Position numbers and translations under genes: made by a program. A stretch of 64,000 nt of DNA from Nitrospirota bacterium (lineage in GTDB: Bacteria; JACPQY01), in NCBI GenBank assembly GCA_016190245.1, contig JACPQY010000071.1, positions 62,001 through 126,000 on the forward strand, given 5' to 3'. The notes under the pieces are model-generated. The model did no database searches. It was not told the origin of the DNA and was given only the letters and a program-made list of their open reading frames with translations. Shown here one piece after another: positions 7,534 through 16,947 of the stretch. Each line of letters begins with the position of its first letter. Position 1 is the first letter of the stretch.

Positions 7534-8808
7534 CTAGTCCGCCTGTTTCCTCAGGAAGGTCGGGATGTCGTATTCGCTCTCGACCTCGAAGGGGAAGCTC
7601 TGGTGGACAGTCACGCCGCCGTAGCCGCTGGCCGCCCTTCCCGCGTTCGGCGCCGGTCGGGCCGGCGCAGGGGGAGCCTCCTTCTCCACCGGCTCTGTGT
7701 GCTCCCGCTCCTTGCGTCTCAGCCACGTGGGGCGCTCGTAGTTGAGCGCATCCCTGGGGCCGGCCGGCGTCGCGTGGGCGTGGGCCTCCTCTCTCCGGCT
7801 CGCGCCGAAGCCCGTGGCGATGACGGTGACGCGGATGTACCCCTTGAACTTCTTGTTCTTGTTGTACACCGCGCCCCAGATAAGGTGGGCCTGTTCCCCT
7901 GCCTGCTGGCGGATGTACTCCATGGCCGCCTTGACCTCGTTGAGCGTCATCGCGTCGGACGTGAAGTTCACAAGGATGGCCTTGGCACCCTGGATCGAGA
8001 CGTCCTCCAGAAGCGGGCTTGAGATGGCGAACTCGGCCGCCTCGCGGGCGCGGTTGTCGCCCTGGGCCTGTCCGATCCCCATCATGGCCATGCCCATCTC
8101 GTGCATGACGCTTTTCACGTCCGCGAAGTCCCGGTTGACCAGCCCCGGAAGGGTGATGATGTCCGAGATGCCCCGCACGGCGTTGATCAGCACATCGTCC
8201 GCCCGCTGAAACGCCTCTCGCAGGTCCCGGTCGCCCGCGACTGCGAGAAGCCGCTGGTTGGGGATGACGATGATCGTGTCCGTGTAGTTGCGCATCTCGG
8301 CCAAGCCCGCTTCCGCGTGCTTGAGGCGTTTGGGCCCTTCATCGTTGAACGGGCGGGTCACCACGCCGACGGTCAGGATCCCCATCTCTTTGGCAACGGA
8401 CGCGACGACAGGCGCCGCGCCCGTGCCCGTGCCGCCTCCCATGCCGGCGGTCACGAACACCATGTCCGCACCTTCCAGCACCTTGCGGATTTCCTCCCGG
8501 CTCTCCTGAGCCGCGGTGCGGCCCCGCTCCGGATCTCCGCCCGCGCCCAGGCCGCGCGTGGAGGTCGGGCCGAGCTGAATCTTCTTGTGGGCCGACGTCC
8601 GCTTCTCGAGGTGTTGCGCGTCCGTGTTGGCCGCGATCAACTCCACGCCCCGGACCCGTGAGCGGGACATGTTCTTCACGGCGTTGCAGCCGCAGCCGCC
8701 CACGCCCACCACCTTGATTCGCGCGGCGAACCCTTCCTCTTCAGCGATCTTGAACATCGCCTCCTTGGTTTCCGTGGTCTCCGCGGGCCGATCCTGTTGC
8801 TCGTCCAT
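7534..8808 (-). CDS. ftsZ: Cell division GTPase FtsZ
   Basis: 424 residues. FtsZ polymerises at mid-cell and scaffolds the divisome. Seen are the nucleotide-binding loops VGVGGCGCNAV, AANTDAQ, the tubulin signature GGGTGTGAAP, and the T7 synergy region. The C-terminal conserved peptide DIPTFLRKQAD, which binds FtsA, follows a Pro/Ala-rich linker. The ATG at 8808 is fixed by a strong AAAGGAGG upstream; the frame stays open far beyond it but without FtsZ-like sequence. It is last in the dcw cluster and separated from ftsA by 419 nt, so it may also have its own promoter. Confidence 0.97.
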   Translation of the reverse strand: MDEQQDRPAETTETKEAMFKIAEEEGFAARIKVVGVGGCGCNAVKNMSRSRVRGVELIAANTDAQHLEKRTSAHKKIQLGPTSTRGLGAGGDPERGRTAAQESREEIRKVLEGADMVFVTAGMGGGTGTGAAPVVASVAKEMGILTVGVVTRPFNDEGPKRLKHAEAGLAEMRNYTDTIIVIPNQRLLAVAGDRDLREAFQRADDVLINAVRGISDIITLPGLVNRDFADVKSVMHEMGMAMMGIGQAQGDNRAREAAEFAISSPLLEDVSIQGAKAILVNFTSDAMTLNEVKAAMEYIRQQAGEQAHLIWGAVYNKNKKFKGYIRVTVIATGFGASRREEAHAHATPAGPRDALNYERPTWLRRKEREHTEPVEKEAPPAPARPAPNAGRAASGYGGVTVHQSFPFEVESEYDIPTFLRKQAD

Positions 8809-9227
8809 TGAAGGCCTCCTTTCCCGATTGTCGGAGGGTTCGGCCCGGGCCGGTTCTTCGCCGGCCGGCGGGCCTGCTCCGCTTTCTTGGCGCATGGCGG
8901 CCGCGGTCGTGCCCGCGGCCCCTCCCGTGTTTGGCCCTCCTGGATGCAACTGAGTCGGGCCCTGCCCCAGGGCCCCTGCTGCTGATTTCTCGGATATCGC
9001 GTCCTGTGGACCGCCCACCACTGGGGGCCCGTCCACTCCCACTTCTTCCCCTTCCCCCGGCGGATGGACGCATGAGAATGCGTCCCTACATTCCTCATCG
9101 TCTGGGGCGGAATAATCTCTTTCCGCCAACGATGCCGTCACGCCCGATGATCCAAACAGATCCTGCTGCTGCGGTCCCGATCCGCCTTCCCCGCCATCCT
9201 GGCCGCGGCGGATTTCGGCCTCCTGCC
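8809..9227. other. ftsA-ftsZ intergenic region with small hairpin
   Basis: This 419-nt gap is unusual in an otherwise overlapping operon. No gene is convincing. It holds a perfect 8-bp hairpin (GGACGCAT gaga ATGCGTCC, 9066-9085) next to CTACATTCC, similar in style to the short symmetric hairpins of the 45.2-kb fold-back element. A ribosome site for ftsZ (AAAGGAGG) lies at its end. It may carry a dedicated ftsZ promoter, but no clear -35/-10 pair stands out. Confidence 0.4.
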
Positions 9228-10460
9228 TCAAAAGTAGTCGCGGATCCCCTTGTACCATTCGCGCATCCTTGCCTTGACCTTCTCGAAAATCTCCTCGTCG
9301 CGGATTCGGAACTGGTTCCTCTTGTTGGACTTGCCGCCCATCAGCACCAGACCCACACCGGTCGCGTACTTCGGGTGTTTCACCGCATCCGAAAGGCCGC
9401 CCACCCCTTGCGGGACGCCGCGGCGCGCAGGCATGTTGAAGACCTTCTCCGCCAACTCCACGCAGCCGTCGAGCAGCGCCCCCCCCCCGGTGACGGAGAT
9501 GCCGGCCGTCATCGTCTCGAGGTAGCCCGCTTTCTCCAAGTCCCGGTATGCCAACTCCAGGATCTCTTCCATCCTGAGCTCGATGATCTCGGTGAGGAAT
9601 TTGCGGCTCTCCTGACGAGACTTCCGGCCACCCACGCCGGGCACTTCGAACTGTTCGTCCTTGGTCACCATCGTGGTGAGGCCGCACCCGAACTTCTCCT
9701 TAATCTTCTCCGCCTCGTGCATCGGCGTGCGCAGGCCCACGACGATGTCGTTGGTGACGTGGTCTCCGCCGAGGCTCAGCACGCTCGTGTACTTGAGGGT
9801 CCCGTCCGAAAACACGGCCATGTCGGTCGTCCCCCCCCCGATGTCCAGCAGGCCCACGCCCATATCCTTCTCGTCCTGTGTCAGCGTCGCCTCCGAGCTG
9901 CCGAGTTGCTGAAGGATGATGTCCGCCACATCCAGCCCGGCCTTGTTCGCGCAGCGGATGATATTCTGGGCGGACGCCACGGCCGCCGTGATGATGTGAA
10001 CGCGCGATTCGAGGCGGACGCCGGACATCCCGACCGGGTCTTTGATCCCGCCTTGCCCATCCAGGATGAACTCCTGCGGGAGGATGTGGATGACCTCCTG
10101 ATCCATCGGGATGGCCACGGCCTTAGCGGCCTCGATGACCCGCTCCACGTCCTGCGGTTTGACCTCGCGGTCCTTGATGGCGATCACACCCGTGGAGTTG
10201 AAACTGCGGATGTGTCCGCCGGCAATCCCGATATACACCGTGTTGATTTCGCAGCCCGCCATGAACTCGGCCTCGGCCACGGCCTTCTTGATGGACTCAA
10301 CGGTGCTGTCGATGTTCACCACCACGCCTCTGCGGAGTCCGCGCGAGGGGTGGTCACCCACGCCGATCACGTCCGTGCCCGTCTCGGCGGCCTCGCCCAC
10401 CACCACGCAGATCTTGGTGGTGCCGATGTCCAGGCCGACGACGATTTCGCCTTGAGGCAC
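9228..10460 (-). CDS. ftsA: Cell division protein FtsA
   Basis: 410 residues with an actin-type ATPase fold. FtsA tethers FtsZ to the membrane and recruits later divisome proteins. Motifs: GLDIGTTKICVVVGE (phosphate 1), LLDIGGGTTDMAVF (phosphate 2), SVTGGGALLDG (adenosine). The 1C insertion is typical of FtsA rather than MreB. The end, KVKARMREWYKGIRDYF, is an amphipathic membrane-targeting helix. It starts 2 nt after ftsQ. Confidence 0.96.
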   Translation of the reverse strand: MPQGEIVVGLDIGTTKICVVVGEAAETGTDVIGVGDHPSRGLRRGVVVNIDSTVESIKKAVAEAEFMAGCEINTVYIGIAGGHIRSFNSTGVIAIKDREVKPQDVERVIEAAKAVAIPMDQEVIHILPQEFILDGQGGIKDPVGMSGVRLESRVHIITAAVASAQNIIRCANKAGLDVADIILQQLGSSEATLTQDEKDMGVGLLDIGGGTTDMAVFSDGTLKYTSVLSLGGDHVTNDIVVGLRTPMHEAEKIKEKFGCGLTTMVTKDEQFEVPGVGGRKSRQESRKFLTEIIELRMEEILELAYRDLEKAGYLETMTAGISVTGGGALLDGCVELAEKVFNMPARRGVPQGVGGLSDAVKHPKYATGVGLVLMGGKSNKRNQFRIRDEEIFEKVKARMREWYKGIRDYF

Positions 10461-10462
10461 GC

Positions 10463-11281
10463 CTACCGCTCTCCCGTGGAAATCATGGTTGAGCCGACCT
10501 GCGGCTGCGCGCGTCGCCGCGCCATCACTCGGCGGCCCGACAGGATCGTGAGCTCATCGTAGGCATCCAGCCCGCGGGCCCTGCGGGCCTGATACAACGC
10601 CTCGAAGGTGTCGAAGGCTTCGCGGGCGCCTTCCAAGGGGAATCGGATCGCGTTTGAAGAGCCGACGAACGAAATCTCTCGTGTTCCCACGTGGATTTCC
10701 CTCGGCTCTCCCGGCTCGACGCCGACGGTCTCGCGGTAGCGTTCCAGCAGGAGCCCCACCTCGGGCCAGGCCTCGCCGCTCACGCGATCCCCCGCTCCCA
10801 CGGACACGCCGTACACGAACGGTCCCGCCGGGTTCTCCATCTTGCCCAGCACATCACCCCCGCGATCCACGGCCACCCACTCAGCCCGATGCGGGACAAA
10901 AGCGAAGGGTTGGGCTCGGGTTACAACGATCCGGAGCGTACTTGGCCACACCTTCCATATGCGCACGTTCGCAATCCATCGCTGCGCCTCAAGCTTTCTT
11001 ACCACATCCTGTAGATTAAGCAAAAGCATATTCTCCCCGCCCCTGAGACCGCCCCAGGCCATGACTTGGACGGGGGAGAACCCCGGGTGACCCTCCAAGG
11101 CGACTTGGCGGAGGACGAACACCTGTCCGGCGAGGACGGTGAGGATCCCCGCCACGAAGGCGCCAAGCACGAGGGGTCCGATGTGCGGGAGGCGGCTGAC
11201 GCCGCCGAGCAGACCACTGAAGGCCTCGAGCCAGCGCGCGGGGTGGAGCGAACCTCGGCGCCGTTTGCGATTGGCTTTCAT
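10463..11281 (-). CDS. ftsQ: Cell division protein FtsQ
   Basis: About 272 residues. A basic N-terminus (MKANRKRRRG) precedes one membrane helix (IGPLVLGAFVAGILTVLAG). A POTRA domain follows (VFVLRQVALEGHPGFSPVQV ... NLQDVVRKLEAQRWIANVRI), then the beta domain (TLRIVVTRAQPFAFV; WVAVDRGGDVL). It bridges FtsA/FtsZ to the FtsB/FtsL complex. The ATG at 11281 fits the usual basic N-terminus; an in-frame ATG at 11305 is the alternative. The 168-nt gap to ddl upstream holds no recognisable gene. Confidence 0.9.
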   Translation of the reverse strand: MKANRKRRRGSLHPARWLEAFSGLLGGVSRLPHIGPLVLGAFVAGILTVLAGQVFVLRQVALEGHPGFSPVQVMAWGGLRGGENMLLLNLQDVVRKLEAQRWIANVRIWKVWPSTLRIVVTRAQPFAFVPHRAEWVAVDRGGDVLGKMENPAGPFVYGVSVGAGDRVSGEAWPEVGLLLERYRETVGVEPGEPREIHVGTREISFVGSSNAIRFPLEGAREAFDTFEALYQARRARGLDAYDELTILSGRRVMARRRAQPQVGSTMISTGER

Positions 11282-11449
11282 GGGCGCGCGTGCCCCCGGC
11301 AGCACTGCGGAGCCGCCTGCGCGTCCAACCCCATGGATGTCCGGCGCGAGAGGCCCGCAGGCTCAAAGCCCCTTGCCAGCGAGGGCATGGGGCCATGTGT
11401 GGATGCTCGTCGGCTCCGCGGACCAGTTCCGCCCGAGATGCCGGCCATT

Positions 11450-12385
11450 TCACTGCACCTTCAAGGAGGCCGACTGGAGGATCAATCGGGCCAGGCCCCG
11501 GTACGAAATCCCCGCGCGCTCGGCAATCTTGGGAAGCCAGCTCGTGGGCGTGAGCCCTGGCAGGGTGTTGATCTCGAGGATGAAGGGCCGTCCGTCCTCC
11601 GTCACGCGCAGGTCCACGCGACTGTAGTAGCTCGCTCCAACCGCGCGGTGCGCGGCCCAGCCGACCTCCAGCGCTCTCTGGAGCACACGGCCGGACAACC
11701 GTGGCGGCACGTGGAACTCCTCCTCACCCGGCGTGTACTTCGTGTGGAACGTCGCAAACGGACCTCGCTGCACCACCTCGACCGCGCCGATCGGGATGTC
11801 GCTCACAATCCCCACTGACACCTCGCGGCCGGGGACGAACTTCTCGACGAGGACCGTGGATCCGTAGGCAAACGCGTCGCGGAGCGCCTCGTGCGCCTGC
11901 GGCCGCGAATTCGCCACCCCCACGCCCAGGCTGGAGCCTTCGGCGTTCGGCTTCACCACCCAGGGGTAGGCGAAGGGCGGATCCGCAGGCGGGACTCCCC
12001 GGGAGGTGCCGTTGAGATAGAACCACCTCGGCGTCGGCAGGCCGGCCTTCTCGAAGAGGAGCCGCGAGCGCATCTTGTTCATGCCGAGGGCGCTGGCAAG
12101 AACGCCCGAGCCCGTGTACGGGATCCGCTCGTATTCGAGCAGGGCCTGTACTGTGCCGTCCTCGCCGAACTTGCCGTGGAGCGCGAGGAAGGCGACGTCG
12201 ATCCGCTTCGCTCTCAGCTCGCGGACCAGGTCATCGGTGTCCACAATGCGGACCACCTTGAAGCCTTCCGTCTCCAAGGCATCCGCAACCGCGCGGCCGG
12301 TGCGAAGCGAGATCTCCCGCTCCGCGCTCCGACCGCCCATGATGACTCCAACTCGTTTCCCCCAAAACTTATGATGGCTTCCCAC
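11450..12385 (-). CDS. ddl: D-alanine--D-alanine ligase
   Basis: 311 residues, ATP-grasp family; it makes the D-Ala-D-Ala dipeptide that MurF adds to the peptidoglycan precursor. Motifs: GGRSAEREISLRTG, FLALHGKFGEDGTVQ, PYTGSGVLASALGMNK, VVKPNAEGSSLGV, and the metal-binding end FILEINTLPGLTPTSWLPK. It overlaps murB by 17 nt, consistent with translational coupling. Confidence 0.96.
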   Translation of the reverse strand: MGSHHKFWGKRVGVIMGGRSAEREISLRTGRAVADALETEGFKVVRIVDTDDLVRELRAKRIDVAFLALHGKFGEDGTVQALLEYERIPYTGSGVLASALGMNKMRSRLLFEKAGLPTPRWFYLNGTSRGVPPADPPFAYPWVVKPNAEGSSLGVGVANSRPQAHEALRDAFAYGSTVLVEKFVPGREVSVGIVSDIPIGAVEVVQRGPFATFHTKYTPGEEEFHVPPRLSGRVLQRALEVGWAAHRAVGASYYSRVDLRVTEDGRPFILEINTLPGLTPTSWLPKIAERAGISYRGLARLILQSASLKVQ

Positions 12386-13337
12386 TGTTCAGTTCCTCCA
12401 TGAATGCTGCGAGTTCGGGCCGTTCGGGGCGGCCCACGATTTGGACCTCCGGTTCGAGGAGGACCCCGAATTGCTTGTTCACTTCCGTGCGAACAAGCCG
12501 AATCAGCGCGAGGACATCGTCGCCGCTCGCGCCGGATTCATTGACGATGAAATTTGCGTGATCGGGGGAGACCACCGCCCCCCCCACGCGCGCGCCCTTC
12601 AGGCCGGCGGCCTCGATGAGACGGCCGGCAAAATCGCCCGTCGGGTTCTTGAAGATGGACCCCGCGCTGGGCGTGCCCTTCGGCTCCCTCTTGCGCCGCC
12701 GCTCGACGAGCGTCCGGATGGCCTCGCGGACCTCCGCCGGATCCCCGGGACGGAGCGCAAAGGTGGCGGCCAGGACGACGGTGCCCGCGGCCAGACCGGA
12801 TCGGCGATAGCGAAACTCGATCTGCGCCCGGGCGCGCTTCTCGACGCGGCCCGTGCCGTTCACCAGTTCGATCTCCTCCAGCACGTCCTTCACCTCGCCC
12901 CCGTGCGCCCCGGCGTTCATGAACACGGCGCCGCCCACGGAGCCCGGCGTGCCCGTCAGGAACTCCATCCCCGCCAGCCCTTCCTTCGCGCAGAAGTTGA
13001 GAAGGGTCATGATCGCCACGCCGCTCTCGGCGCAGACGCGGTTTCCTTCCAACCTCCGCAGCCCGAGCAGACCCTGCGTCAGATCCACTACGAGCCCTTC
13101 CAGTCCACCGGAGAGCACGAGGAGATTCGATCCCCTGCCCTTCACCACGTAGGGGATGCGATGAACGCGGGCGAGGTCCAGCAGCGCACGCACTTCATCA
13201 ATCGAGCGCGGGGAGGCGAAGGCCTCGACCGGCCCGCCCACGCGCAACGTGGTGTAGCGCGCCATGGGGACGCGAAACTCGATACGATCCCCGAGGAGAC
13301 GGCTCATGGCCTCTTGCGCGGACGTTTCAAGCGGCAT
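12369..13337 (-). CDS. murB: UDP-N-acetylenolpyruvoylglucosamine reductase
   Basis: 322 residues; a FAD enzyme that reduces UDP-GlcNAc-enolpyruvate to UDP-MurNAc. FAD-binding PCMH motifs: YTTLRVGGPVEAFASP, VVKGRGSNLLV, GLAGMEFLTGTPGSVGGAVFMNAGAHGGE. The catalytic region is KREPKGTPSAGSIFKNP with RLIEAAGLKG after it. The YRRSG loop is present and the long type I insert is absent, so it looks like type II MurB. It overlaps murC by 11 nt. Confidence 0.96.
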   Translation of the reverse strand: MPLETSAQEAMSRLLGDRIEFRVPMARYTTLRVGGPVEAFASPRSIDEVRALLDLARVHRIPYVVKGRGSNLLVLSGGLEGLVVDLTQGLLGLRRLEGNRVCAESGVAIMTLLNFCAKEGLAGMEFLTGTPGSVGGAVFMNAGAHGGEVKDVLEEIELVNGTGRVEKRARAQIEFRYRRSGLAAGTVVLAATFALRPGDPAEVREAIRTLVERRRKREPKGTPSAGSIFKNPTGDFAGRLIEAAGLKGARVGGAVVSPDHANFIVNESGASGDDVLALIRLVRTEVNKQFGVLLEPEVQIVGRPERPELAAFMEELNSGKPS

Positions 13338-14733
13338 GGGCTTCTTTCCCGCCTTCCTGCAGCCGCCGGAGGATTTCCTCCGCCGCCTGCCAGATGTCGC
13401 CGGCGCCGAGGGTCAGAACCAAGTCCCCCGGCTTGAGTGCTTGGAGGATCTCAGAGACGAGCGGACCCCGGCCGGACACGTAGCGCGCCTTCGCGCCGCC
13501 CGCGGCGTTCATGGCGTCCACCAACTGCGACGCGTGCAGATTCTCGATCGCCGGCTCACCGGCAGCATAGATGTCCGTCACGAAGAGGCGGTCGCAATCC
13601 TCGAAACAGGCCACAAACTCGTCGAAGAGGTCCTGCGTGCGGCTGTACCGGTGGGGCTGGAAGGCGACGACGATCCGCCGATCGGGAAAGCCGTCCCTCG
13701 CGGCGCGCAGCGTGGCGCGGATCTCCTGGGGGTGGTGGCCGTAGTCGTCCACGATCATCACCTCGCCGGCAACCCCCTTCACCTCGAATCGGCGGTGCAC
13801 GCCGGGGAACGTCCGCATCGCCCCGGCCACGGCCTCCGGCGCCACGCCCAACTCCATGGCGGCCCCGAGACTCGCCAGCGCATTCAGGACGTTGTGGCGG
13901 CCGTGGATCGGAAGCTGGATTTCCGCGAGAACCTGCTTGCCGGAGCACGCCTTGAACCGGGCGCCCGAACCGGTGAAAGTCAGGTCCCTAGCCCAGAGGT
14001 CCCCCTTGGGGCGGCAGCCGTAGGTGAGCACCCTTCGTTGGATGCGACCTCGCAGGCGTCGCAGCGCAGGGTTTTCGGCGCAGATCACGCACAACCCGAA
14101 GAACGGCACCTTGTTCATGAATTCGAGAAAGGCTGTTTGGAGCCGCTTCATCGTGCCGTAGTGGTTCATGTGCTCCCGATCAACATTCGTGACGATGGCG
14201 ATCGTCGGGGAAAGCTTGAGGAACGATCCGTCGCTTTCGTCCGCTTCGGCGACGACGAATGGGCCCTGGCCGAGCTTCGCGCCCCCCCCCCAGGAGAGGA
14301 AGCGGCCGCCGATCACCACCGTTGGATCCAGCCCGGCTTGTGAGAGCACGTGGGCGAGGAGTGAGGTGGTGGTGGTCTTCCCGTGGGCGCCGGCCACCAG
14401 CACGCCGTACTTCATCCGCATCACCTCGGCCAGCATTTCCGCCCTCGGGATCACGGGGATCCCGCGGCGCGCCGCCTCGGCCACCTCGGGGTTCTCGGGC
14501 CGCACCGCGGATGAATACACGACCACGTCCACGTCCTTGATGTTTTCCGCCTGGTGCCCGACCGAGACGGCCGCCCCGAGTTTTTCCAGTCGCTCCGTCA
14601 CGGAGGTCCATTTGGCGTCCGATCCGCTCACGGTGTAGCCGAGGTTCATCAGGACTTCGGCAATGCCGCTCATGCCGCTGCCGCCGATCCCGATCATGTG
14701 GACTTTCTTGACCCGCGGATACGTGGGGCTCAT
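13327..14733 (-). CDS. murC: UDP-N-acetylmuramate--L-alanine ligase
   Basis: 468 residues; it adds L-Ala to UDP-MurNAc. Motifs: HMIGIGGSGMSGIAEVL (N-terminal Rossmann), GAHGKTTTTSLLAH (ATP loop), EADESDGSFL, NVDREHMNHYGT, and VDDYGHHPQEI with VAFQPHRYSRTQDL in the C-terminal domain. It overlaps murG by 4 nt (ATGA type). Confidence 0.97.
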   Translation of the reverse strand: MSPTYPRVKKVHMIGIGGSGMSGIAEVLMNLGYTVSGSDAKWTSVTERLEKLGAAVSVGHQAENIKDVDVVVYSSAVRPENPEVAEAARRGIPVIPRAEMLAEVMRMKYGVLVAGAHGKTTTTSLLAHVLSQAGLDPTVVIGGRFLSWGGGAKLGQGPFVVAEADESDGSFLKLSPTIAIVTNVDREHMNHYGTMKRLQTAFLEFMNKVPFFGLCVICAENPALRRLRGRIQRRVLTYGCRPKGDLWARDLTFTGSGARFKACSGKQVLAEIQLPIHGRHNVLNALASLGAAMELGVAPEAVAGAMRTFPGVHRRFEVKGVAGEVMIVDDYGHHPQEIRATLRAARDGFPDRRIVVAFQPHRYSRTQDLFDEFVACFEDCDRLFVTDIYAAGEPAIENLHASQLVDAMNAAGGAKARYVSGRGPLVSEILQALKPGDLVLTLGAGDIWQAAEEILRRLQEGGKEAHAA

Positions 14734-15839
14734 GCCGTCCCCCCCCCCGCGATCCGTTCAAGCTCTTCGCAAACGCGAGCCGCGGCGTCGGGCTGCGAGA
14801 GCCGTTGAGCTTTCCGCCCCATTTCGCGCGTCTTGTCCGGGCTCGCGATCAACCCGTGGATCAGGCTCGCCAGCCGATTCGACTGAATCTCCTCCTGGCG
14901 GAAGACAAACGCGGCGCCCTCGGCCTGAAACGCCATCGCGTTCGCATATTGGTGATCCTTCACGGCGAAGGGGTACGGCACGAGGACCGCCCCGCGCCCC
15001 ACGGCTGCCAGCTCGGCGAGCGAGGACGCGCCCGCCCGCGAGACGACCAAGTCCGCGCGCCGCAGGACCCGATGGACGTCGTGGAAGAACGGCCGGACCT
15101 CGGCGCGAAAGCCCCCGCGGCGGTATGCTTCATCCACCCACGGGTGATCCCCCTCGCCGGTCTGATGCGCGAATCTCAGGCGGTCCCTCACGGATTCCAA
15201 GGCGGACAGCGTGTCCACGACGAGCCGATTCAGGAAATAGGCGCCCTGACTTCCGCCGAGGACGAGCACGTTGAATCCCGCGTGATCCTCCTCGGCCGAT
15301 GACGAGAAGAACTGGCTGCGAACCGGGAGACCCGTCCACACCGCCTTGCCCGAAGGAAACTGATCCGTCGAGCGCTCGGCCGACACGAGGACGCGCTGAA
15401 CCACTCGGGCCAGCACGAGGTTGGCGCGCCCGGCAATCGCGTTCTGCTCGTGCAGCGCGGAGGGAATCCCCGCCACCCGGGCCGCCAGGAGGGCCGGCAC
15501 CTGGGTGTAGCCCCCCATCCCGAGCACGGCATCCGGCGCAAATGACCTCAACACGCCACGCGCCTCGCTGAGTCCACGCACCATCCGGATGAGGCCGCGA
15601 ACACGACCGCCCCACCCGGAGCCGTGAAGGGCGCCGGACGAAATGACGGCGTGCCGGTGGCCCAGTCGCTCCAGGGTGGACTGAAAGACCCGGTCACCGA
15701 CGCCGACAAAGAGCAGCTCACGGCCGGACGACGACTCGTGCGCGCTCCCAGGACGTCTTCCCAGGAAGTGCTCCGCGATGGCCAGGGCCGGGAACAGATG
15801 CCCGCCCGTGCCCCCGCACGCGATCAGCAGCCGTTTCAT
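14730..15839 (-). CDS. murG: Undecaprenyldiphospho-muramoylpentapeptide beta-N-acetylglucosaminyltransferase
   Basis: 369 residues, GT-B fold; it transfers GlcNAc to lipid I to form lipid II on the inner membrane face. Motifs: ACGGTGGHLFPALA (G-loop 1), GMGGYTQVPALLAA, SALHEQNAIAGRANLVLA, LGGSQGAYFLNRLV, SRAGASSLAEL, PYPFAVKDHQYANA. The ATG at 15839 gives the standard N-terminus MKRLLIACGGTGGH. The first 122 nt overlap the 3' end of ftsW in another frame, which is much longer than the other junctions here. Confidence 0.96.
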   Translation of the reverse strand: MKRLLIACGGTGGHLFPALAIAEHFLGRRPGSAHESSSGRELLFVGVGDRVFQSTLERLGHRHAVISSGALHGSGWGGRVRGLIRMVRGLSEARGVLRSFAPDAVLGMGGYTQVPALLAARVAGIPSALHEQNAIAGRANLVLARVVQRVLVSAERSTDQFPSGKAVWTGLPVRSQFFSSSAEEDHAGFNVLVLGGSQGAYFLNRLVVDTLSALESVRDRLRFAHQTGEGDHPWVDEAYRRGGFRAEVRPFFHDVHRVLRRADLVVSRAGASSLAELAAVGRGAVLVPYPFAVKDHQYANAMAFQAEGAAFVFRQEEIQSNRLASLIHGLIASPDKTREMGRKAQRLSQPDAAARVCEELERIAGGGTA

Positions 15840-16947
15840 TCAACCTCTTTCGTATGCTTAGGAGAATGCCCACTGCGGTCAAGTGGAACCACAGCGAGGA
15901 GCCGCCGTGGCTCAGGAACGGAAGCGGCATCCCCTTGGTCGGAAGCAGTCCGACAGACACGCCCGCGTTCAGGCACGCCTGAAAAGCGATCAGGAGCGTC
16001 ACACCAATCGCCAGGAACGATCCGAACGGATCCGGCGCGCGCAGGCTGATCTCCGCGCCGCGAACGAGAAGGATCACGAAGAGCGTCAGGATTATCGCCA
16101 CCCCCACGAAACCGAGTTCCTCGCCCACGACCGACAGCAGGAAGTCCGTGTGCGCCTCCGGAAGAAAGAACAGCTTCTGGCGCCCCGAGCCGAGTCCGAC
16201 GCCAGTGGCACCCCCCGAGATGAAAGACAGGAGCGATTGAACGAGTTGGAACCCGCCGGTGTCATACGAGTCCCAGGGGTTGAGAAAGGCGGTGATCCGG
16301 CGCAGGCGATAGGGATACTTGACGACCATGAGCACCGCGAGCGGCACCGCGGCCGCCACGCTGAACAAGACGTAGCGCACGCGCATGCCCGCCACAAAGA
16401 GCATCAGGAGCAACAGCCCCATGATCGTCATCCCCATGCCGAAGTCCGGCTCCACCATCACCAATCCCGTTACGGCTGCGCCCACCAAGAGGTAAGGGAA
16501 AACGCCCCGCATGAAGCTACGCACGGCCTCCCCTTTTCGTTCCAGCGAGGCCGCCAGATATAGGACGAGGCTGAACTTGGCGAGCTCGGACGGCTGGAAA
16601 CTGAGCCCGGCGAGGCGCAACCACCGCCGACTGCCGCCGACCTCGGTGCCAAGGCCCGTCATCACCAGCCCCAGCAGGACGAGGCTGACGAGCAGCATCG
16701 GCCCCGCCGCGCGAATCCAGACGCGGTAGTGAATGCGGGACGCTCCAAAAAGCCAGATCAACCCCCACGCCAACCAGATGACCCGCCGCTTGAGAAAATA
16801 GGCCGGATCGTCGAACCGCTTCATGGCGTAGAAGTAGCTCGAGCTGTACACCATGAAGGTGCCCAGCACACAGAGGGCCAGAACCGACAGGAGCAGAACC
16901 CAGTCCAGCCGGCCGGGGACCGCGTCGTGACGCTTGAGGCTCAGCAC
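15718..16947 (-). CDS. ftsW: Septal peptidoglycan glycosyltransferase FtsW (SEDS)
   Basis: 409 residues with about ten membrane helices; it polymerises lipid II at the septum together with FtsI. SEDS motifs: VYSSSYFYAMKRFDDPAYF, LSFQPSELAKFSLVLYLA, EPDFGMGMTIM, GGFQLVQSLLSF, LPEAHTDFLLSVVGEELGFVG, NAGVSVGLLPTKGMPLPFLS, HGGSSLWFHL. The family usually ends shortly after LSIRKR. Here the frame continues ~40 more Arg/Gly/Pro-rich residues into murG, a tail that probably reflects the overlap rather than function. Confidence 0.95.
   Translation of the reverse strand: MLSLKRHDAVPGRLDWVLLLSVLALCVLGTFMVYSSSYFYAMKRFDDPAYFLKRRVIWLAWGLIWLFGASRIHYRVWIRAAGPMLLVSLVLLGLVMTGLGTEVGGSRRWLRLAGLSFQPSELAKFSLVLYLAASLERKGEAVRSFMRGVFPYLLVGAAVTGLVMVEPDFGMGMTIMGLLLLMLFVAGMRVRYVLFSVAAAVPLAVLMVVKYPYRLRRITAFLNPWDSYDTGGFQLVQSLLSFISGGATGVGLGSGRQKLFFLPEAHTDFLLSVVGEELGFVGVAIILTLFVILLVRGAEISLRAPDPFGSFLAIGVTLLIAFQACLNAGVSVGLLPTKGMPLPFLSHGGSSLWFHLTAVGILLSIRKRLNETAADRVRGHGRASVPGPGHRGALPGKTSWERARVVVRP

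Noticed and set aside
8809-9687. In-frame upstream extension of ftsZ to over 700 codons
   Set aside because: The extension overlaps ftsA and is Gly/Arg-rich junk; the AAAGGAGG before 8808 marks the true start.
8808-10562. Open frame of ~580 codons on the plus strand
   Set aside because: It is antisense to ftsA and has low-complexity Arg/Leu/Pro composition with no family signature.
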